NCBI GenBank assembly: GCA_021818425.1
Contig: JAKAEC010000004.1
Span: 20,237 to 84,236, forward strand
Direction of reading: 5' to 3'
DNA from: Pseudomonadota bacterium
GTDB lineage: Bacteria > Pseudomonadota > Alphaproteobacteria > Acetobacterales > Acetobacteraceae
DNA length: 64,000 nucleotides
The number at the start of each line of letters is the position of its first letter. Within the stretch, counting starts at the first letter, position 1. This document shows, piece by piece, positions 48,950-59,466 of the stretch. Position numbers and translations under genes: made by a program. Under the pieces are notes generated by a model. That model searched no databases, had not been told where the DNA came from, and saw only the letters and a list, made by a program, of their open reading frames with translations.

Positions 48950-49400
48950 AACGTCGCTCCTTGCCGGTCGCCGCCGGTACCTTCGTCATCGCCCCAGCAC
49001 CCGCGCCGCTTGAAATACGATAACGCACACAGACGTCGAATGGCGAAAGCTCCTCACGCAAGCGCAATACAATATATTGCGCCAGAGGGACGCGGAACCG
49101 CCCTTTTCGTCGTTTTTAATACATTCGCTCCGGAAAAGCATCTTCCATTGCGCGTACGGCGCCTTTCCCTTGTTTTCTTCCACCACCAAATTTGACTACG
49201 GCACTGGATCGCCCAGTTTCGGCGCCTCCTTGCCCCATGCAGTGGATGAGCGGGCAGATGACACGCTCAACACGAAGCGCGCCGAGGCGCGTCGCAGCTA
49301 GTGTTGCGGGCATCTTGGCCGTGTGTTTTCCGACGGCCCACCGGCCACCGACCTGCGCTATTGCATAAATGGATTGGCTTTAGCGTTTTCTCCCGCCTAA
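48946..49400 (+). pseudogene. msrB: Peptide-methionine (R)-S-oxide reductase (MsrB) pseudogene
   Basis: MKRRSLPVAAGTFVIAPAPAPLEIR* then, after a frameshift, [125 protein letters not shown]. In-frame TAG at 49299. Confidence 0.9.
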
Positions 49401-49410
49401 ATCGATTTGA

Positions 49411-50046
49411 TTATGCTCCTGTTAGTTTTGCGGCCTGTTCTGCGGCTTTGGTAATGTCCTCCCAAGCCTTGGCCTCAATGGCGGCGCGCTTGACCATCCA
49501 AGACCCGCCAACGCAAACGACGTTGGGAAGCTTCAAATAATGGGGCGCAATCTCAGGCGTGATGCCACCGGTGGGGCAAAATTGCAGCTGCGGCAATGGA
49601 GAGGCGATGGAGGCAACAAACGATGCACCGCCAGCCGCCTCGGCGGGAAAAAATTTTGCGAAGCCATAGCCTCTCTCGATCAGCGCCATCGCTTCAGAGG
49701 CCGTGGCGATGCCGGGCAATGGGACGAGGTCGACATCTTCCGCCGCGTCTAGCAGTTTAGGCGTGGCGCCGGGCGATACTGCGAATTTCGCCCCCGCTTT
49801 GGCCGCCTGCTTATACTGTTCGGGTGTGAGCACGGTGCCGACACCGGGTACCGCCCCTTCCACCTCGTTCGCCACGGCACGGATAGCCTCTAGCGCCGCC
49901 GTCGTGCGCAGTGTGATTTCGATGGCCTTCAGCCCCCCTTTCACCAAGGCGCGGGCCACGGGCACAGCTTCCTCTACGCTTTCCACGATCACCACCGGAA
50001 TCACCGGGGCAAGACGCATGATGGCTTCCAAACCAGACTGGATCAC
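49411..50046 (-). CDS. eda: 2-keto-3-deoxy-6-phosphogluconate aldolase
   Basis: [58 protein letters not shown]. Confidence 0.95.
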   Translation of the reverse strand: MIQSGLEAIMRLAPVIPVVIVESVEEAVPVARALVKGGLKAIEITLRTTAALEAIRAVANEVEGAVPGVGTVLTPEQYKQAAKAGAKFAVSPGATPKLLDAAEDVDLVPLPGIATASEAMALIERGYGFAKFFPAEAAGGASFVASIASPLPQLQFCPTGGITPEIAPHYLKLPNVVCVGGSWMVKRAAIEAKAWEDITKAAEQAAKLTGA

Positions 50047-51872
50047 GCGAGTTCCTCCTCGTATGCAAAGATCGTGGCGCCGAGATCCGCCCGGCTGACC
50101 AGATGGCGGAAAGGAGCAAATAATTCCCGCCCACTGCCGTGATGGTTGGAGGACAGATTAACGATGGCGTTGGGCCTCGTTTCCCACTCGGCCTGAGGCA
50201 CCAGTGCGTTGATGACTCCGGATGGTGCGTCGACGCGGACGACATCGCCGTCCTTCAGCTTGGCCAACGGGCCACCGGCGAGAGCTTCTGGGGTTACGTG
50301 AATGGCGGAGAGCACCTTGCCTGAGGCACCAGAGAGGCGACCATCTGTAACCAGTGCCACCTTGAAGCCCTTGTCCTGTAGCACACCCAGCGGTGGCATC
50401 AGCTTGTGGAGCTCGGGCATACCGTTTGCCTTAGGCCCCTGGAAGCGGACCACCACCACCACGTCTCGATTCAGCTCGCCGGCTTTGAAGGCTTCCTGCA
50501 CCGCTTCCTGACTGTCGAATACACGGCAGGGGGCCTCGATGACATCACGCTCGGGCACCACGGCAGATGTTTTCACCACGCCCTGACCGAGATTCCCTTG
50601 CAGCAAAGCGAGACCTCCGGTGGGCTGGAAAGGATTGGCAGCAGGGCGGAGCACCTTGTCGTTGCCGCTAGTCTCCGGCGGGTCGCGCCAGGCAAGTTCA
50701 CCGTTATCGAGATAGGGCTCCTTGGTATAAGCGGTGAGACCTTGGCCCATCAAAGTCTGCACATCCTCATGCAGCAGCCCGGCTCCCAGCAGTTCGCGGA
50801 CCAGGAAGCCGGTGCCACCGGCAGCGTGGAAGTGATTCACGTCCGCTTGGCCGTTGGGATAGATGCGGCAGAGCAGCGGGGTGACAGCGGCGAGGTCTGA
50901 TAAATCCTGCCAAGTGATGGTGATGCCGCCCGCCGCCGCCATAGAGAGCAGATGGATGGTGTGGTTGGTCGAGCCCCCGGTGGCGTGCAACACCACGATG
51001 GCGTTTACGAAACTGCGCTCGTCGATCATTCGGCCGACGGGTAGATACTCGTTACCGAGCGCCGTGAGGGACATGACACGCCGCACGGCGAAGCTGGTAA
51101 GCGCGTCACGCAAGGGCGTGCCGGGATTCACGAAGGCTGCGCCCGGCACGTGCAGGCCCATAATTTCGACCAGCATCTGGTTGGTATTGGCGGTGCCGTA
51201 GAAAGTGCAGGTGCCGGGAGCGTGATAAGCCTCGCCCTCGGCTTTCAGCAATGCGGCCCGGTCGATCTTGCCTTCGGCATAAAGCTGACGAATCTTGGCT
51301 TTTTCGGAATTGGGCAGGCCCGACGGCATAGGTCCGGCCGGAATCAGCACGCTCGGCAGATGGCCGAAGGTGAGCATGCCAGCGACAAGGCCAGGCACGA
51401 TCTTATCGCAAATACCGAGGAAGCAGGCTGCATCGAAAGTATTATGGGAGAGCGCCACGCCTGTGGCGAGCGCAATTACGTCGCGCGAGAACAACGAAAG
51501 CTCCATGCCAGCCTCGCCCTGGGTGATGCCATCACACATCGCCGGCACGCCGCCCGCAACCATCGCCACCCCGCCCGCCGCGCGCGCGGCATCGCGGATG
51601 AGGGCAGGGAAATGCTCATAAGGTTGATGGGCGGAGAGCATATCGTTATAAGCAGTGACTATTGCGACGCTCGCCCCCTGCCCGTCCCGCAATTGCGCCT
51701 TGTCCTGCGCGCCACAAGCCGCGAAGCCGTGCGCCTGGTTGGCGCAGCCCAATGCTTGACGCCTCGGCACGGCACTGCCCGCTGCGGAAACACGTTGCAG
51801 GTAAATGTCACGACGACTGCGACTGCGCTCAACAATCCGAGACGTAACTTCCGATAGCACGGGGTGAACCAT
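50043..51872 (-). CDS. edd: Phosphogluconate dehydratase
   Basis: [68 protein letters not shown]. Confidence 0.96.
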   Translation of the reverse strand: MVHPVLSEVTSRIVERSRSRRDIYLQRVSAAGSAVPRRQALGCANQAHGFAACGAQDKAQLRDGQGASVAIVTAYNDMLSAHQPYEHFPALIRDAARAAGGVAMVAGGVPAMCDGITQGEAGMELSLFSRDVIALATGVALSHNTFDAACFLGICDKIVPGLVAGMLTFGHLPSVLIPAGPMPSGLPNSEKAKIRQLYAEGKIDRAALLKAEGEAYHAPGTCTFYGTANTNQMLVEIMGLHVPGAAFVNPGTPLRDALTSFAVRRVMSLTALGNEYLPVGRMIDERSFVNAIVVLHATGGSTNHTIHLLSMAAAGGITITWQDLSDLAAVTPLLCRIYPNGQADVNHFHAAGGTGFLVRELLGAGLLHEDVQTLMGQGLTAYTKEPYLDNGELAWRDPPETSGNDKVLRPAANPFQPTGGLALLQGNLGQGVVKTSAVVPERDVIEAPCRVFDSQEAVQEAFKAGELNRDVVVVVRFQGPKANGMPELHKLMPPLGVLQDKGFKVALVTDGRLSGASGKVLSAIHVTPEALAGGPLAKLKDGDVVRVDAPSGVINALVPQAEWETRPNAIVNLSSNHHGSGRELFAPFRHLVSRADLGATIFAYEEELA

Positions 51873-51875
51873 CTC

Positions 51876-52553
51876 TTAGGGACTCCAATATATTTGCGGG
51901 TCATGGCGCAACACGGCGCGTACGGGCATAGCTTCAACGGGACCGTCGGCCAGCGCCTGATCCAGGACCTCGCGTTTGCGCACGCCCTCTATGTGCAGAA
52001 CGAGCAGATCGGCCGTTATCAGCGCGGGAAGTGTAAGAGTAATGCGCGGCTCCCCCGCGCCGGGGGCATGCATTGTTTCCACCAGTTGTCCTTCCGCCGG
52101 GTTCAAAGCGGCGGCCAAATTGTCGCCACCGGGGAAAAACGAGGCAGTGTGGCCATCCTCCCCCATACCTAGGATCGCAACGGCCAGGGACAAGGGTAAG
52201 GCGGCGAGCTCAGCCTGCAGCACGGCACGACCGGCGTCCGGCGAATCGGCGCCATTAAATAGTGGCAGGAAGCGAGCGGCGGAAGCGTTGTTGATAAGCA
52301 AGCTGCGGCGTACCAGGGCCGCGTTGCTGCGGGATGACTCAGTAGGCACCCAGCGCTCATCCACCAGAGTGACGATGACGCGAGACCAGTCCAGTTCCGT
52401 TTTGCTCAATTCGGCGAAGAACAGCCCCGGCGTGCTGCCGCCAGAGACGGCGAGTAGCGTTTCCACCTGAATCTCCAGCCGCGCCTTGAGGGCGGCGGCT
52501 GTATCCCTCGCCAAAGCCTTTGCTAACGCCTCGCGGTTTACAAAGCTATGCAT
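51876..52553 (-). CDS. pgl: 6-phosphogluconolactonase
   Basis: LAVSGGSTPGLFFAELSKTELDWSRVIVTLVDERWVP, ILGMGEDGHTASFFPGGDNL. Confidence 0.94.
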   Translation of the reverse strand: MHSFVNREALAKALARDTAAALKARLEIQVETLLAVSGGSTPGLFFAELSKTELDWSRVIVTLVDERWVPTESSRSNAALVRRSLLINNASAARFLPLFNGADSPDAGRAVLQAELAALPLSLAVAILGMGEDGHTASFFPGGDNLAAALNPAEGQLVETMHAPGAGEPRITLTLPALITADLLVLHIEGVRKREVLDQALADGPVEAMPVRAVLRHDPQIYWSP

Positions 52554-54019
52554 CACATACCGCCATCGGACCAAGTACGGCCATCACGCTCGATGAGCGC
52601 TATCGCAGCGCTAGGCCCCCAGGTGCCAGCCGTATAGGGCTTGGGCGGCTCGGGGGATTGGCTCCAGGATTCCAAAATGGGGTCGATCCAGGCCCAGGCT
52701 GCCTCCACCTCATCGCGCCGCATAAACAGGGTCTGGTTGCCGCGCACCACGTCCAGCATCAACCGCTCGTATGCATCCGGATTGCGGACATTGAAGCTGG
52801 AAGCAAAACTCATATCTAGCGGCACTGGGCGCAGGCGCATGCCGCCCGGACCGGGATCCTTGATCATCAGCCAGAGCTTCACACCCTCATCCGGCTGCAA
52901 GCGGATCACCAGTCGGTTAGGTTGGATTGGCCCTGTTTCTGGCCCGAACATCGAATGCGGCACGGGCCGGAAGGTGATGACGATTTCCGAAACACGTTCC
53001 GCCAGTCGCTTGCCGGTGCGCAAGTAGAACGGCACGCCCGCCCAGCGCCAGTTTTCGATTTCCACTTTCAGCGCCACGAACGTTTCCGTCTGACTTTCCT
53101 TCGCGCCCAATTCCTCAAGGTAGCCCGGTACTGGCCCGCCGGCAGATGCACCCGCACGGTACTGGCCACGGACCCAGTTGGGCGCCGTCATTGGCTTCAA
53201 GGCGCGCAGCACTTTTAGCTTTTCGTCACGCACCGCGTCGGCACTGAGCTGCCCGGGAGGTTCCATGGCCACCAGACATAGAAGCTGGAGCATATGGTTC
53301 TGCACCATGTCTCTGAGCGCGCCCGCCGTGTCATAGTACCCCGCCCGGCCTTCCACACCGAGCGATTCGGCCACCGTGATCTGCACATGGTCGATATGGG
53401 CGGCGTTCCATAATGGTTCAAACAGGCCGTTAGCAAAGCGCAGAGCCATTAAGTTCTGCACAGTTTCCTTGCCAAGATAATGGTCGATGCGATAGACGCG
53501 GTCTTCGGGAAAAACTTGGCTGATCGCCTCGTTCACCTCATGGGCAGTTTCGCCGTCCTTGCCGACCGGCTTCTCCACCACCACCCGCGCATTGCCCTGC
53601 GCCAGATTAAACCGGCCCAGGCGCTCACAGATCGGCCCATAAAACGCTGGCCCCGTGGCGAAGTAGAACACGATGGCACGGTCTTTGAACGGAGCTAGCT
53701 CCCGCGCTAAGTCTTCCCAGCCAGAATCACTCGTGGCATCTGCAGCAACGTAATGCAGCCGCTTGACGAACCGCTTTGCAACAATGGCGGGCCGTTCATT
53801 CTGCGGCACATGTTCTTCCACCGCCGCCATGGCCTGAGCGACGAATTGTTCCCGGCTAAGCTTCGCTCGTGAAACGCCGATGATCTCCGCCGCTTCAGGC
53901 ACTTGGTCGGCGGCGTCGCGCTGGAACATCGCGGGGATGAGCTTGCGCCGGGAAAGATCCCCCGTGGCCCCAAAGACCACGAGAACGAAAGGCTCGACGA
54001 GGATCACACGGCTCATCAT
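52553..54019 (-). CDS. zwf: Glucose-6-phosphate 1-dehydrogenase
   Basis: LVVFGATGDLSRRKLIPAMF, YRIDHYLGKETVQNLMALRFAN. Start at MMSRVILVEP (54019). Confidence 0.96.
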   Translation of the reverse strand: MMSRVILVEPFVLVVFGATGDLSRRKLIPAMFQRDAADQVPEAAEIIGVSRAKLSREQFVAQAMAAVEEHVPQNERPAIVAKRFVKRLHYVAADATSDSGWEDLARELAPFKDRAIVFYFATGPAFYGPICERLGRFNLAQGNARVVVEKPVGKDGETAHEVNEAISQVFPEDRVYRIDHYLGKETVQNLMALRFANGLFEPLWNAAHIDHVQITVAESLGVEGRAGYYDTAGALRDMVQNHMLQLLCLVAMEPPGQLSADAVRDEKLKVLRALKPMTAPNWVRGQYRAGASAGGPVPGYLEELGAKESQTETFVALKVEIENWRWAGVPFYLRTGKRLAERVSEIVITFRPVPHSMFGPETGPIQPNRLVIRLQPDEGVKLWLMIKDPGPGGMRLRPVPLDMSFASSFNVRNPDAYERLMLDVVRGNQTLFMRRDEVEAAWAWIDPILESWSQSPEPPKPYTAGTWGPSAAIALIERDGRTWSDGGM

Positions 54020-54563
54020 TTGTACTCCTTCAGGAAGCGAACGCGCCGAGCCTCCCACATATCTGGATATTGAAATCATCGCCCTAGAGAGCGGTGGAAG
54101 CAACCCTCGCGCGCGTGCCGCCGCATGGCGCACAGGGTTGAAATCCATTTCCATTATATACGGGACTCAGGAGCTGAGCGAGTTTTACAAGACAGCGCGA
54201 TGGAATTGTTTCTGGCGGGTACACGGCTGGAGATGCCCTGAATGAATAACGGCGGTCTCAGACGCCGGGTGCCCAGCCAACCCAGCATAAATAATGGCTC
54301 AGTTTGGCGAATGTGGATGAAATCTGGCCCTTCTCGATTTATCCCGACATTTCCCGATAAGCGGAAATATTGAAGGAACGGCCGCTTCCGGACGTTGAAG
54401 GGATACCACCGGTGGCGCTTATGCTGACGGGCCGGGCATGGCGCTCGCTGCACAGGGCGCATCACGGGAGGGAAAAGATAGAGACAGTCGGATTTTAAGG
54501 TTTCCTTAGAGTTTTGATCAGTCGGCGGCATGCGTATTTGTGCACGCCGCCAGCCTGATTTTT

Positions 54564-56150
54564 TTAGAACGCCAAATTCGTCGCCTGCATCACGAGCGGC
54601 AGGGCGCGGATTTTTTCCAGCACCGCTTCAGGTGTTTCGCCATCGGTGGAGACAAGGCAGATGGCGTCCCCACCCTCTGCCGAGCGGCCGAGATGGAACG
54701 TGGCTATGTTGACACCCGCATCCGCCAAGGTGGTGCCGAAGCGACCGATGAAGCCCGGCTTATCCTTGTTGGTCACGTATAGCATGTACGGGGCGAAATC
54801 CGCCTCTACCTTGATACCTTTTATTTCCACCAGGCGCGGCTTGCCACTGCCGATGAGCGTACCCGCCACGGCGCGCGTACCCTTCTCAGTGGTGACCGAG
54901 ATGCGTACCAGCGTCTGGTAATCTCCCGTACGATCACTGGTGGCTTCCGCCACCTCTATGCCATGATCGCGCGCCAAAATTGGGGCATTGACCATGTTCA
55001 CACCTTCCATCACCGGGCCGAGCAAGCCGGCTAGGGCGGTGGCGTTCAGTGGGCGGTGGTTCAAACCGGAAACGGCACCTTCGTACTCAACTAGGATGCG
55101 CTGAATACTACCATCCTGCGCGCGGGTCAGCTGCCCGGCGAAGGAACCCAACAAACGGCATAGCTCCATATAGGGGCGCAGGCGCGGCGCTTCCTCGGCG
55201 GTAACGCTAGGCATATTCAGCGCGTTGGTCACGGATCCAGTAAGCAGGAAGTCGGAAATTTGCTCCGCCACCTGCAGCGCCACATTCTCCTGCGCTTCTG
55301 TGGTGGAAGCCCCCAAGTGTGGAGTGCAGACCACATTCTCCAACTCGAACAGCTTGTTCTCCTTGGCTGGCTCCACCTCGAACACGTCCAAAGCCGCTCC
55401 GGCGACATGACCTGACTTCAGCGCATCGTACAAGGCCGCCTCGTCCACAAGGCCGCCACGGGCGCAGTTGATGATGCGAACACCCTTCTTCATCTTCGCG
55501 ATCGCGTCGGCAGAGATAATGTTGCGGGTCGCCTCGATCAGAGGCGTATGCAGGGTGACAAAATCCGCCTTCGCAAAGATGGTGTCTAGATCGGCCTTTT
55601 CTACACCCAGCTCGATGGCGCGCGCCTCGGTGAGGAACGGATCATAGGCGAGCACCTTCATCTTTAGCCCAACCGCACGATCTGCCACGATAGAGCCGAT
55701 ATTGCCGCAGCCTATCAGGCCGAGGATCTTGCCCGTGAGCTCCACGCCCATGAAACGGTTTTTCTCCCATTTGCCGGCCTTGGTCGAGGCAGTGGCCTCC
55801 GGCAGTTGGCGGGCAAGCGCAAACATCATCGCAATCGCGTGCTCTGCAGTGGTGATGGCATTGCCGTTGGGGGTGTTCATCACGACGACACCACGCGAGG
55901 TGGCGGATCTCACGTCCACATTGTCTACCCCGATGCCGGCGCGGCCAACGACCTTCAAGTTGGTCGCCACATCCAGCACCTCCTTCGTCACCTTGGTGGC
56001 GGAGCGGATGGCAAGACCATCATACTGACTAACAATCTCACGCAGCTCGGCTGGGGTGAGGCCGGTTTTCACGTCTACCTCAACGCCACGGTTTTTGAAA
56101 ATTTCGATGGCGGCTGGCGACAATTTATCGCTAATCAAAACCTTGACCAT
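54564..56150 (-). CDS. serA: Phosphoglycerate dehydrogenase
   Basis: VVGRAGIGVDNVDVRSATSRGVVVMNTPNGNAITTAEHAIAMMFALAR; C-terminal ACT-type region. Confidence 0.96.
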   Translation of the reverse strand: MVKVLISDKLSPAAIEIFKNRGVEVDVKTGLTPAELREIVSQYDGLAIRSATKVTKEVLDVATNLKVVGRAGIGVDNVDVRSATSRGVVVMNTPNGNAITTAEHAIAMMFALARQLPEATASTKAGKWEKNRFMGVELTGKILGLIGCGNIGSIVADRAVGLKMKVLAYDPFLTEARAIELGVEKADLDTIFAKADFVTLHTPLIEATRNIISADAIAKMKKGVRIINCARGGLVDEAALYDALKSGHVAGAALDVFEVEPAKENKLFELENVVCTPHLGASTTEAQENVALQVAEQISDFLLTGSVTNALNMPSVTAEEAPRLRPYMELCRLLGSFAGQLTRAQDGSIQRILVEYEGAVSGLNHRPLNATALAGLLGPVMEGVNMVNAPILARDHGIEVAEATSDRTGDYQTLVRISVTTEKGTRAVAGTLIGSGKPRLVEIKGIKVEADFAPYMLYVTNKDKPGFIGRFGTTLADAGVNIATFHLGRSAEGGDAICLVSTDGETPEAVLEKIRALPLVMQATNLAF

Positions 56151-56251
56151 GTCCGAGAATTCCTCTGAAGGACTCGCAGCTATTTAAAAAACTGCATCAA
56201 TAAATTTTGGAAGTTTGGGATTGGGGCACGCCATTGGCAACGCCCCTGCTT

Positions 56252-57421
56252 TCAGGTTCGAGCTATTGTATCGATAGCGTAATCGATCCAGGGCAGCAGA
56301 GCCTGGATGTCGGACGTCTCAACGGTGGCACCGCCCCAAATGCGCAGGCCAGCAGGCGCATCGCGATACGCACCGGCGTCCAGGGCCACGTTCTCCTGTT
56401 CTAGCAGTGCGGCAACCGCCTTGGCGGCCTTGGCTTGACCCTCGGCATCCAAAGCCTTGAACCAGGGTGCCGTGATGACGAGGCATATGGAAGTGCAGGA
56501 GCGAGTTTCCACTGCCTCGGCCAAAAAGCGCACGCGTTCATTGCTCTCAACCCAATCGGCAACTGCCTTCAAATTCGCTTCAGAGCGGGCGATAAGACCT
56601 TTCAAGCCGCCAATACTCTTTGCCCAGCGCAGGCCATCCAGGGCGTCTTCCACACAGAGCATGGAGGTAGTGTTGATCGTCTCGCCGACAAAAATACCCT
56701 CTGTCAGTTTGCCCTTGGATGTGAGACGAAAAATCTTCGGCAGCGGCCAAGCAGGGGTGTAGGTGAGTAAGCGCTCTACAGCGCGCGGAGAGAGAGCAAG
56801 CATGCCATGCCCGGCCTCGCCGCCCAGCACCTTCTGCCAGGACCAAGTGACGACATCCAACTTGTCCCATGGCAGATCCATCGCAAAGGCGGCCGACGTG
56901 CTGTCCGCAATAACAAGGCCCTCACGATCGGCGGGGATGAAATCGCCGTTTGGGAAGCGCACGCCGGAGGTGGTGCCGTTCCAAGCCAGAACCACGTCAT
57001 GACTGAAATTGATCTGCGTCACATCCGGAAGTTGGCCATAATCAGCCTGAATCACGCGGGCCTTTTCCAACTTGAGCTGGTTGACAACGTCTATCGCCCA
57101 AGCTTCGGAGAAGCTCTCATGCGCCAGCACGTCCACAGGCCGCGCTCCCAACAGCGACCAGAGGGCCATTTCTACCGCACCCGTATCGGAAGCAGGAACG
57201 ATGCCGAGCCGCCAGCCTTCCGGCATGCCGAGGACTTGCTTGGAGAGAGCGATGACCTCGGCAATGCGCGCTTTCGGCTCCTTGGCGCGATGCGAGCGGC
57301 CCAACAGCGCGCCCTGAAGTGCTGCGAGCGAAAAACCGGGACGCTTGGTGCAAGGGCCGGACGAGAAATTGGGATTCTGCGGACGCAGCGCAGGCTTGGC
57401 GGCTGGAGAAAAATCTGCCAT
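56252..57421 (-). CDS. serC: Phosphoserine aminotransferase
   Basis: [60 protein letters not shown]. Confidence 0.94.
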   Translation of the reverse strand: MADFSPAAKPALRPQNPNFSSGPCTKRPGFSLAALQGALLGRSHRAKEPKARIAEVIALSKQVLGMPEGWRLGIVPASDTGAVEMALWSLLGARPVDVLAHESFSEAWAIDVVNQLKLEKARVIQADYGQLPDVTQINFSHDVVLAWNGTTSGVRFPNGDFIPADREGLVIADSTSAAFAMDLPWDKLDVVTWSWQKVLGGEAGHGMLALSPRAVERLLTYTPAWPLPKIFRLTSKGKLTEGIFVGETINTTSMLCVEDALDGLRWAKSIGGLKGLIARSEANLKAVADWVESNERVRFLAEAVETRSCTSICLVITAPWFKALDAEGQAKAAKAVAALLEQENVALDAGAYRDAPAGLRIWGGATVETSDIQALLPWIDYAIDTIART

Positions 57422-57573
57422 AAAAACTCTCCCTTACAGAAGAAAAGCGCCCCGGTGGGGGGGCGTGACCCGAGGAGGCCCATACTGCGTTTTTGTTGCC
57501 GCCGCAAGAGCTTTCTGCCGCGACCCACTACCCGCCTTTTGTACCACCGATTTTTAGAAAGCCCGCCCCGACC

Positions 57574-58029
57574 ATGATTGAGCTGGACCACATCGACCGT
57601 TCCATACTGCGCCTGCTGGCGGCGGATGCCTCGCTCTCGCTCAACGATATCGCAGAAAAGGTAGGACTGACTGCGACACCATGTTGGAAACGCATCAAGC
57701 GCATGGAGGAAAGCGGCATCATCAAAGGCCGGGTGGCAGTTCTAGACGCGGACAAGCTGGGGCTGCCAGTTTCAGTGTTCGTTTCGGTGGAAACCAGCGA
57801 CCATTCTGCCGCTTGGCTCGGCAAATTCCACGAGGCGGTGAAAAACACGCCGGAGATCGTAGGCGCGTGGCGGATGAGCGGGGACGTGGATTATCTGCTG
57901 CACGTGGTCGTTCCGGATATCGCGGCATATGACTCATTCTATCGCAAGCTGATCGAGATGGTACCGCTACGAAATGTGTCTTCTAGATTCGCCATGGAGA
58001 GGATGAAGGACGGGGCGCTACCTATTTAG
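57574..58029 (+). CDS. Lrp/AsnC-family transcriptional regulator
   Basis: LDHIDRSILRLLAADASLSLNDIAEKVGLTATPCWKRIKRMEESGIIKGRVAVLD. Confidence 0.94.
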   Translation: MIELDHIDRSILRLLAADASLSLNDIAEKVGLTATPCWKRIKRMEESGIIKGRVAVLDADKLGLPVSVFVSVETSDHSAAWLGKFHEAVKNTPEIVGAWRMSGDVDYLLHVVVPDIAAYDSFYRKLIEMVPLRNVSSRFAMERMKDGALPI

Positions 58030-58195
58030 AAGCAAACTGAGGCAAATGGACGATCGCGTTTCAGTTCGCGGGCCAGCAGTTAAAACTCAAACCTGACCTA
58101 CATTATTCAATCTTTGAATACCAAGGTCAAAACCTAATAAATCTATTGCTATCTCCTTGACCTGGCGATTCGCTACGCCAAATTTTGGAGGGCGC

Positions 58196-58953
58196 ATGCG
58201 GCAGACTTTATTTTGGCTGCGTGACGAGAAATGGGCGAAGATTAAACCACTTTTACCCACTGATGTTTGCGGCAAAGCGTGTTGATAACCGGAAGGTGCA
58301 GAGCGGCATTTTACATGCGCTGAAAAGCGGCTGCCGTTGGCACCATTGTCCGCCGGACTATGGCCCTCCGACAACAATCTACAATCGATTTGCGCGTTGG
58401 CCTGAGCGCGGGGGCTGGGAACGATTGTTTCAGGAACTTGCCCGGCGTGGCTGCTCGACTGGCATGCAACTGATTGATTCCACTCATACTAAGGCGCGCC
58501 GTTCGGCGCCGACAAGAAACGGGCAGCGAAGCCAAGCGACTGGTCGGTCGCAAGACGGCCGCAACACGAAAAACCACGCAATCGCAGGTGCTAAAGGACG
58601 TCTCCTTTCCCTCACGTTGATGGGCGGCTAGGCGCACGACTTGCCCGACCGCCAAACCGTTGATCAAAACAACCAAGGCGGCCAAGGAATTCTTCGCCGA
58701 CGAAGGCTATGATAGCGCCGAATTGCGGAAGGCTTTGAAAATGCACGGCAGCAAAACGGTCATTCCAAACAAGGCCAATCGAAAGAAGCGATTCAGATTC
58801 AGTAAAAAGACAAACCCGAAGCGTAACACAATCGAAGACACCTTCTGCCGCCTAAAAGATTTCAGGCGCATCGCAGCACGATACAATCGGCTCACCGCAA
58901 AATTCGCCGCTTCAATCTATCGTGTCGCCGCAGTCGTGTGGCGGATATTATGA
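58196..58953 (+). pseudogene. IS5-family transposase remnant (multiple frameshifts and an in-frame stop)
   Basis: MRQTLFWLRDEKWAKIKPLLPTDVCGKA / RVDNRKVQSGILHALKSGCRWHHCPPDYGPPTTIYNRFARWPERGGWERLFQELARRG / FFADEGYDSAELRKALKMHGSKTVIPNKANRKKRFRFSKKTNPKRNTIEDTFCRLKDFRRIAARYNRLTAKFAASIYRVAAVVWRIL across three frames. Confidence 0.9.
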
Positions 58954-59466
58954 GTCTAGGCCATAAATAAGACTTTGCTTTATTCTGAAGAAATTGAGTA
59001 GGAACGCATCACACAAGATGACGTCCGACCAAGAGCAATATCGTTGAAGGAAACTAGAAAGTTTAAATACCTACGCATTAGTCAAAAACTTATTTTTAAT
59101 ACATCACGATCTAAGCTAAAAAACGATATCGTATCATTTTTGATATTATAAAATTGATCATTTAATGCAGCAGCATCCCTTTTCTCAAACTCAAAAACTC
59201 GACAACATACCTATAGTACCTCAACATAACCAGAACAATCGTCTAAATTCTTGAAGCAATATTTCCTCATACCGCCGCCATTTCCAAAACACTATTGGCA
59301 AATGTCTTTCCGAAAGCCAGGAAGTTGGTCGTTTCCAAAATTCAAATTCGTCGTCTACCAGTAATACACGAATGTGAAATCAAAATTCTGCAAAAACCCG
59401 TTGCTAAAAAACACTAAGTTCAAGCAATTAGCAACTGATCGTCTTAAAATCTATTGCCCCGCGGCG

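Noticed and set aside
17964-49400. Possible UAG recoding/suppression, because premature stops in the CMD and msrB remnants are TAG
   Set aside because: TAG is used as an ordinary terminal stop here (e.g. the ABC ATPase ending at 2624, the radical SAM gene ending at 13474, Lrp ending at 58029), and both remnants also carry frameshifts and lost catalytic or metal-ligand residues. Decay is simpler.
51150-51857. Long plus-strand ORF (235 aa) opposite edd, and similar antisense ORFs (e.g. 14174-14764, 56807-57577, 9233-9736)
   Set aside because: They lie opposite well-conserved genes, have low-complexity Arg/Ala/His-rich translations and no recognisable domains; typical high-GC shadow ORFs.
54020-54563. 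Hidden gene in the zwf-serA intergenic region (ORF 54154-54531, minus strand)
   Set aside because: Composition and translation do not resemble a known protein, and no credible ribosome-binding site or frameshifted domain was seen.
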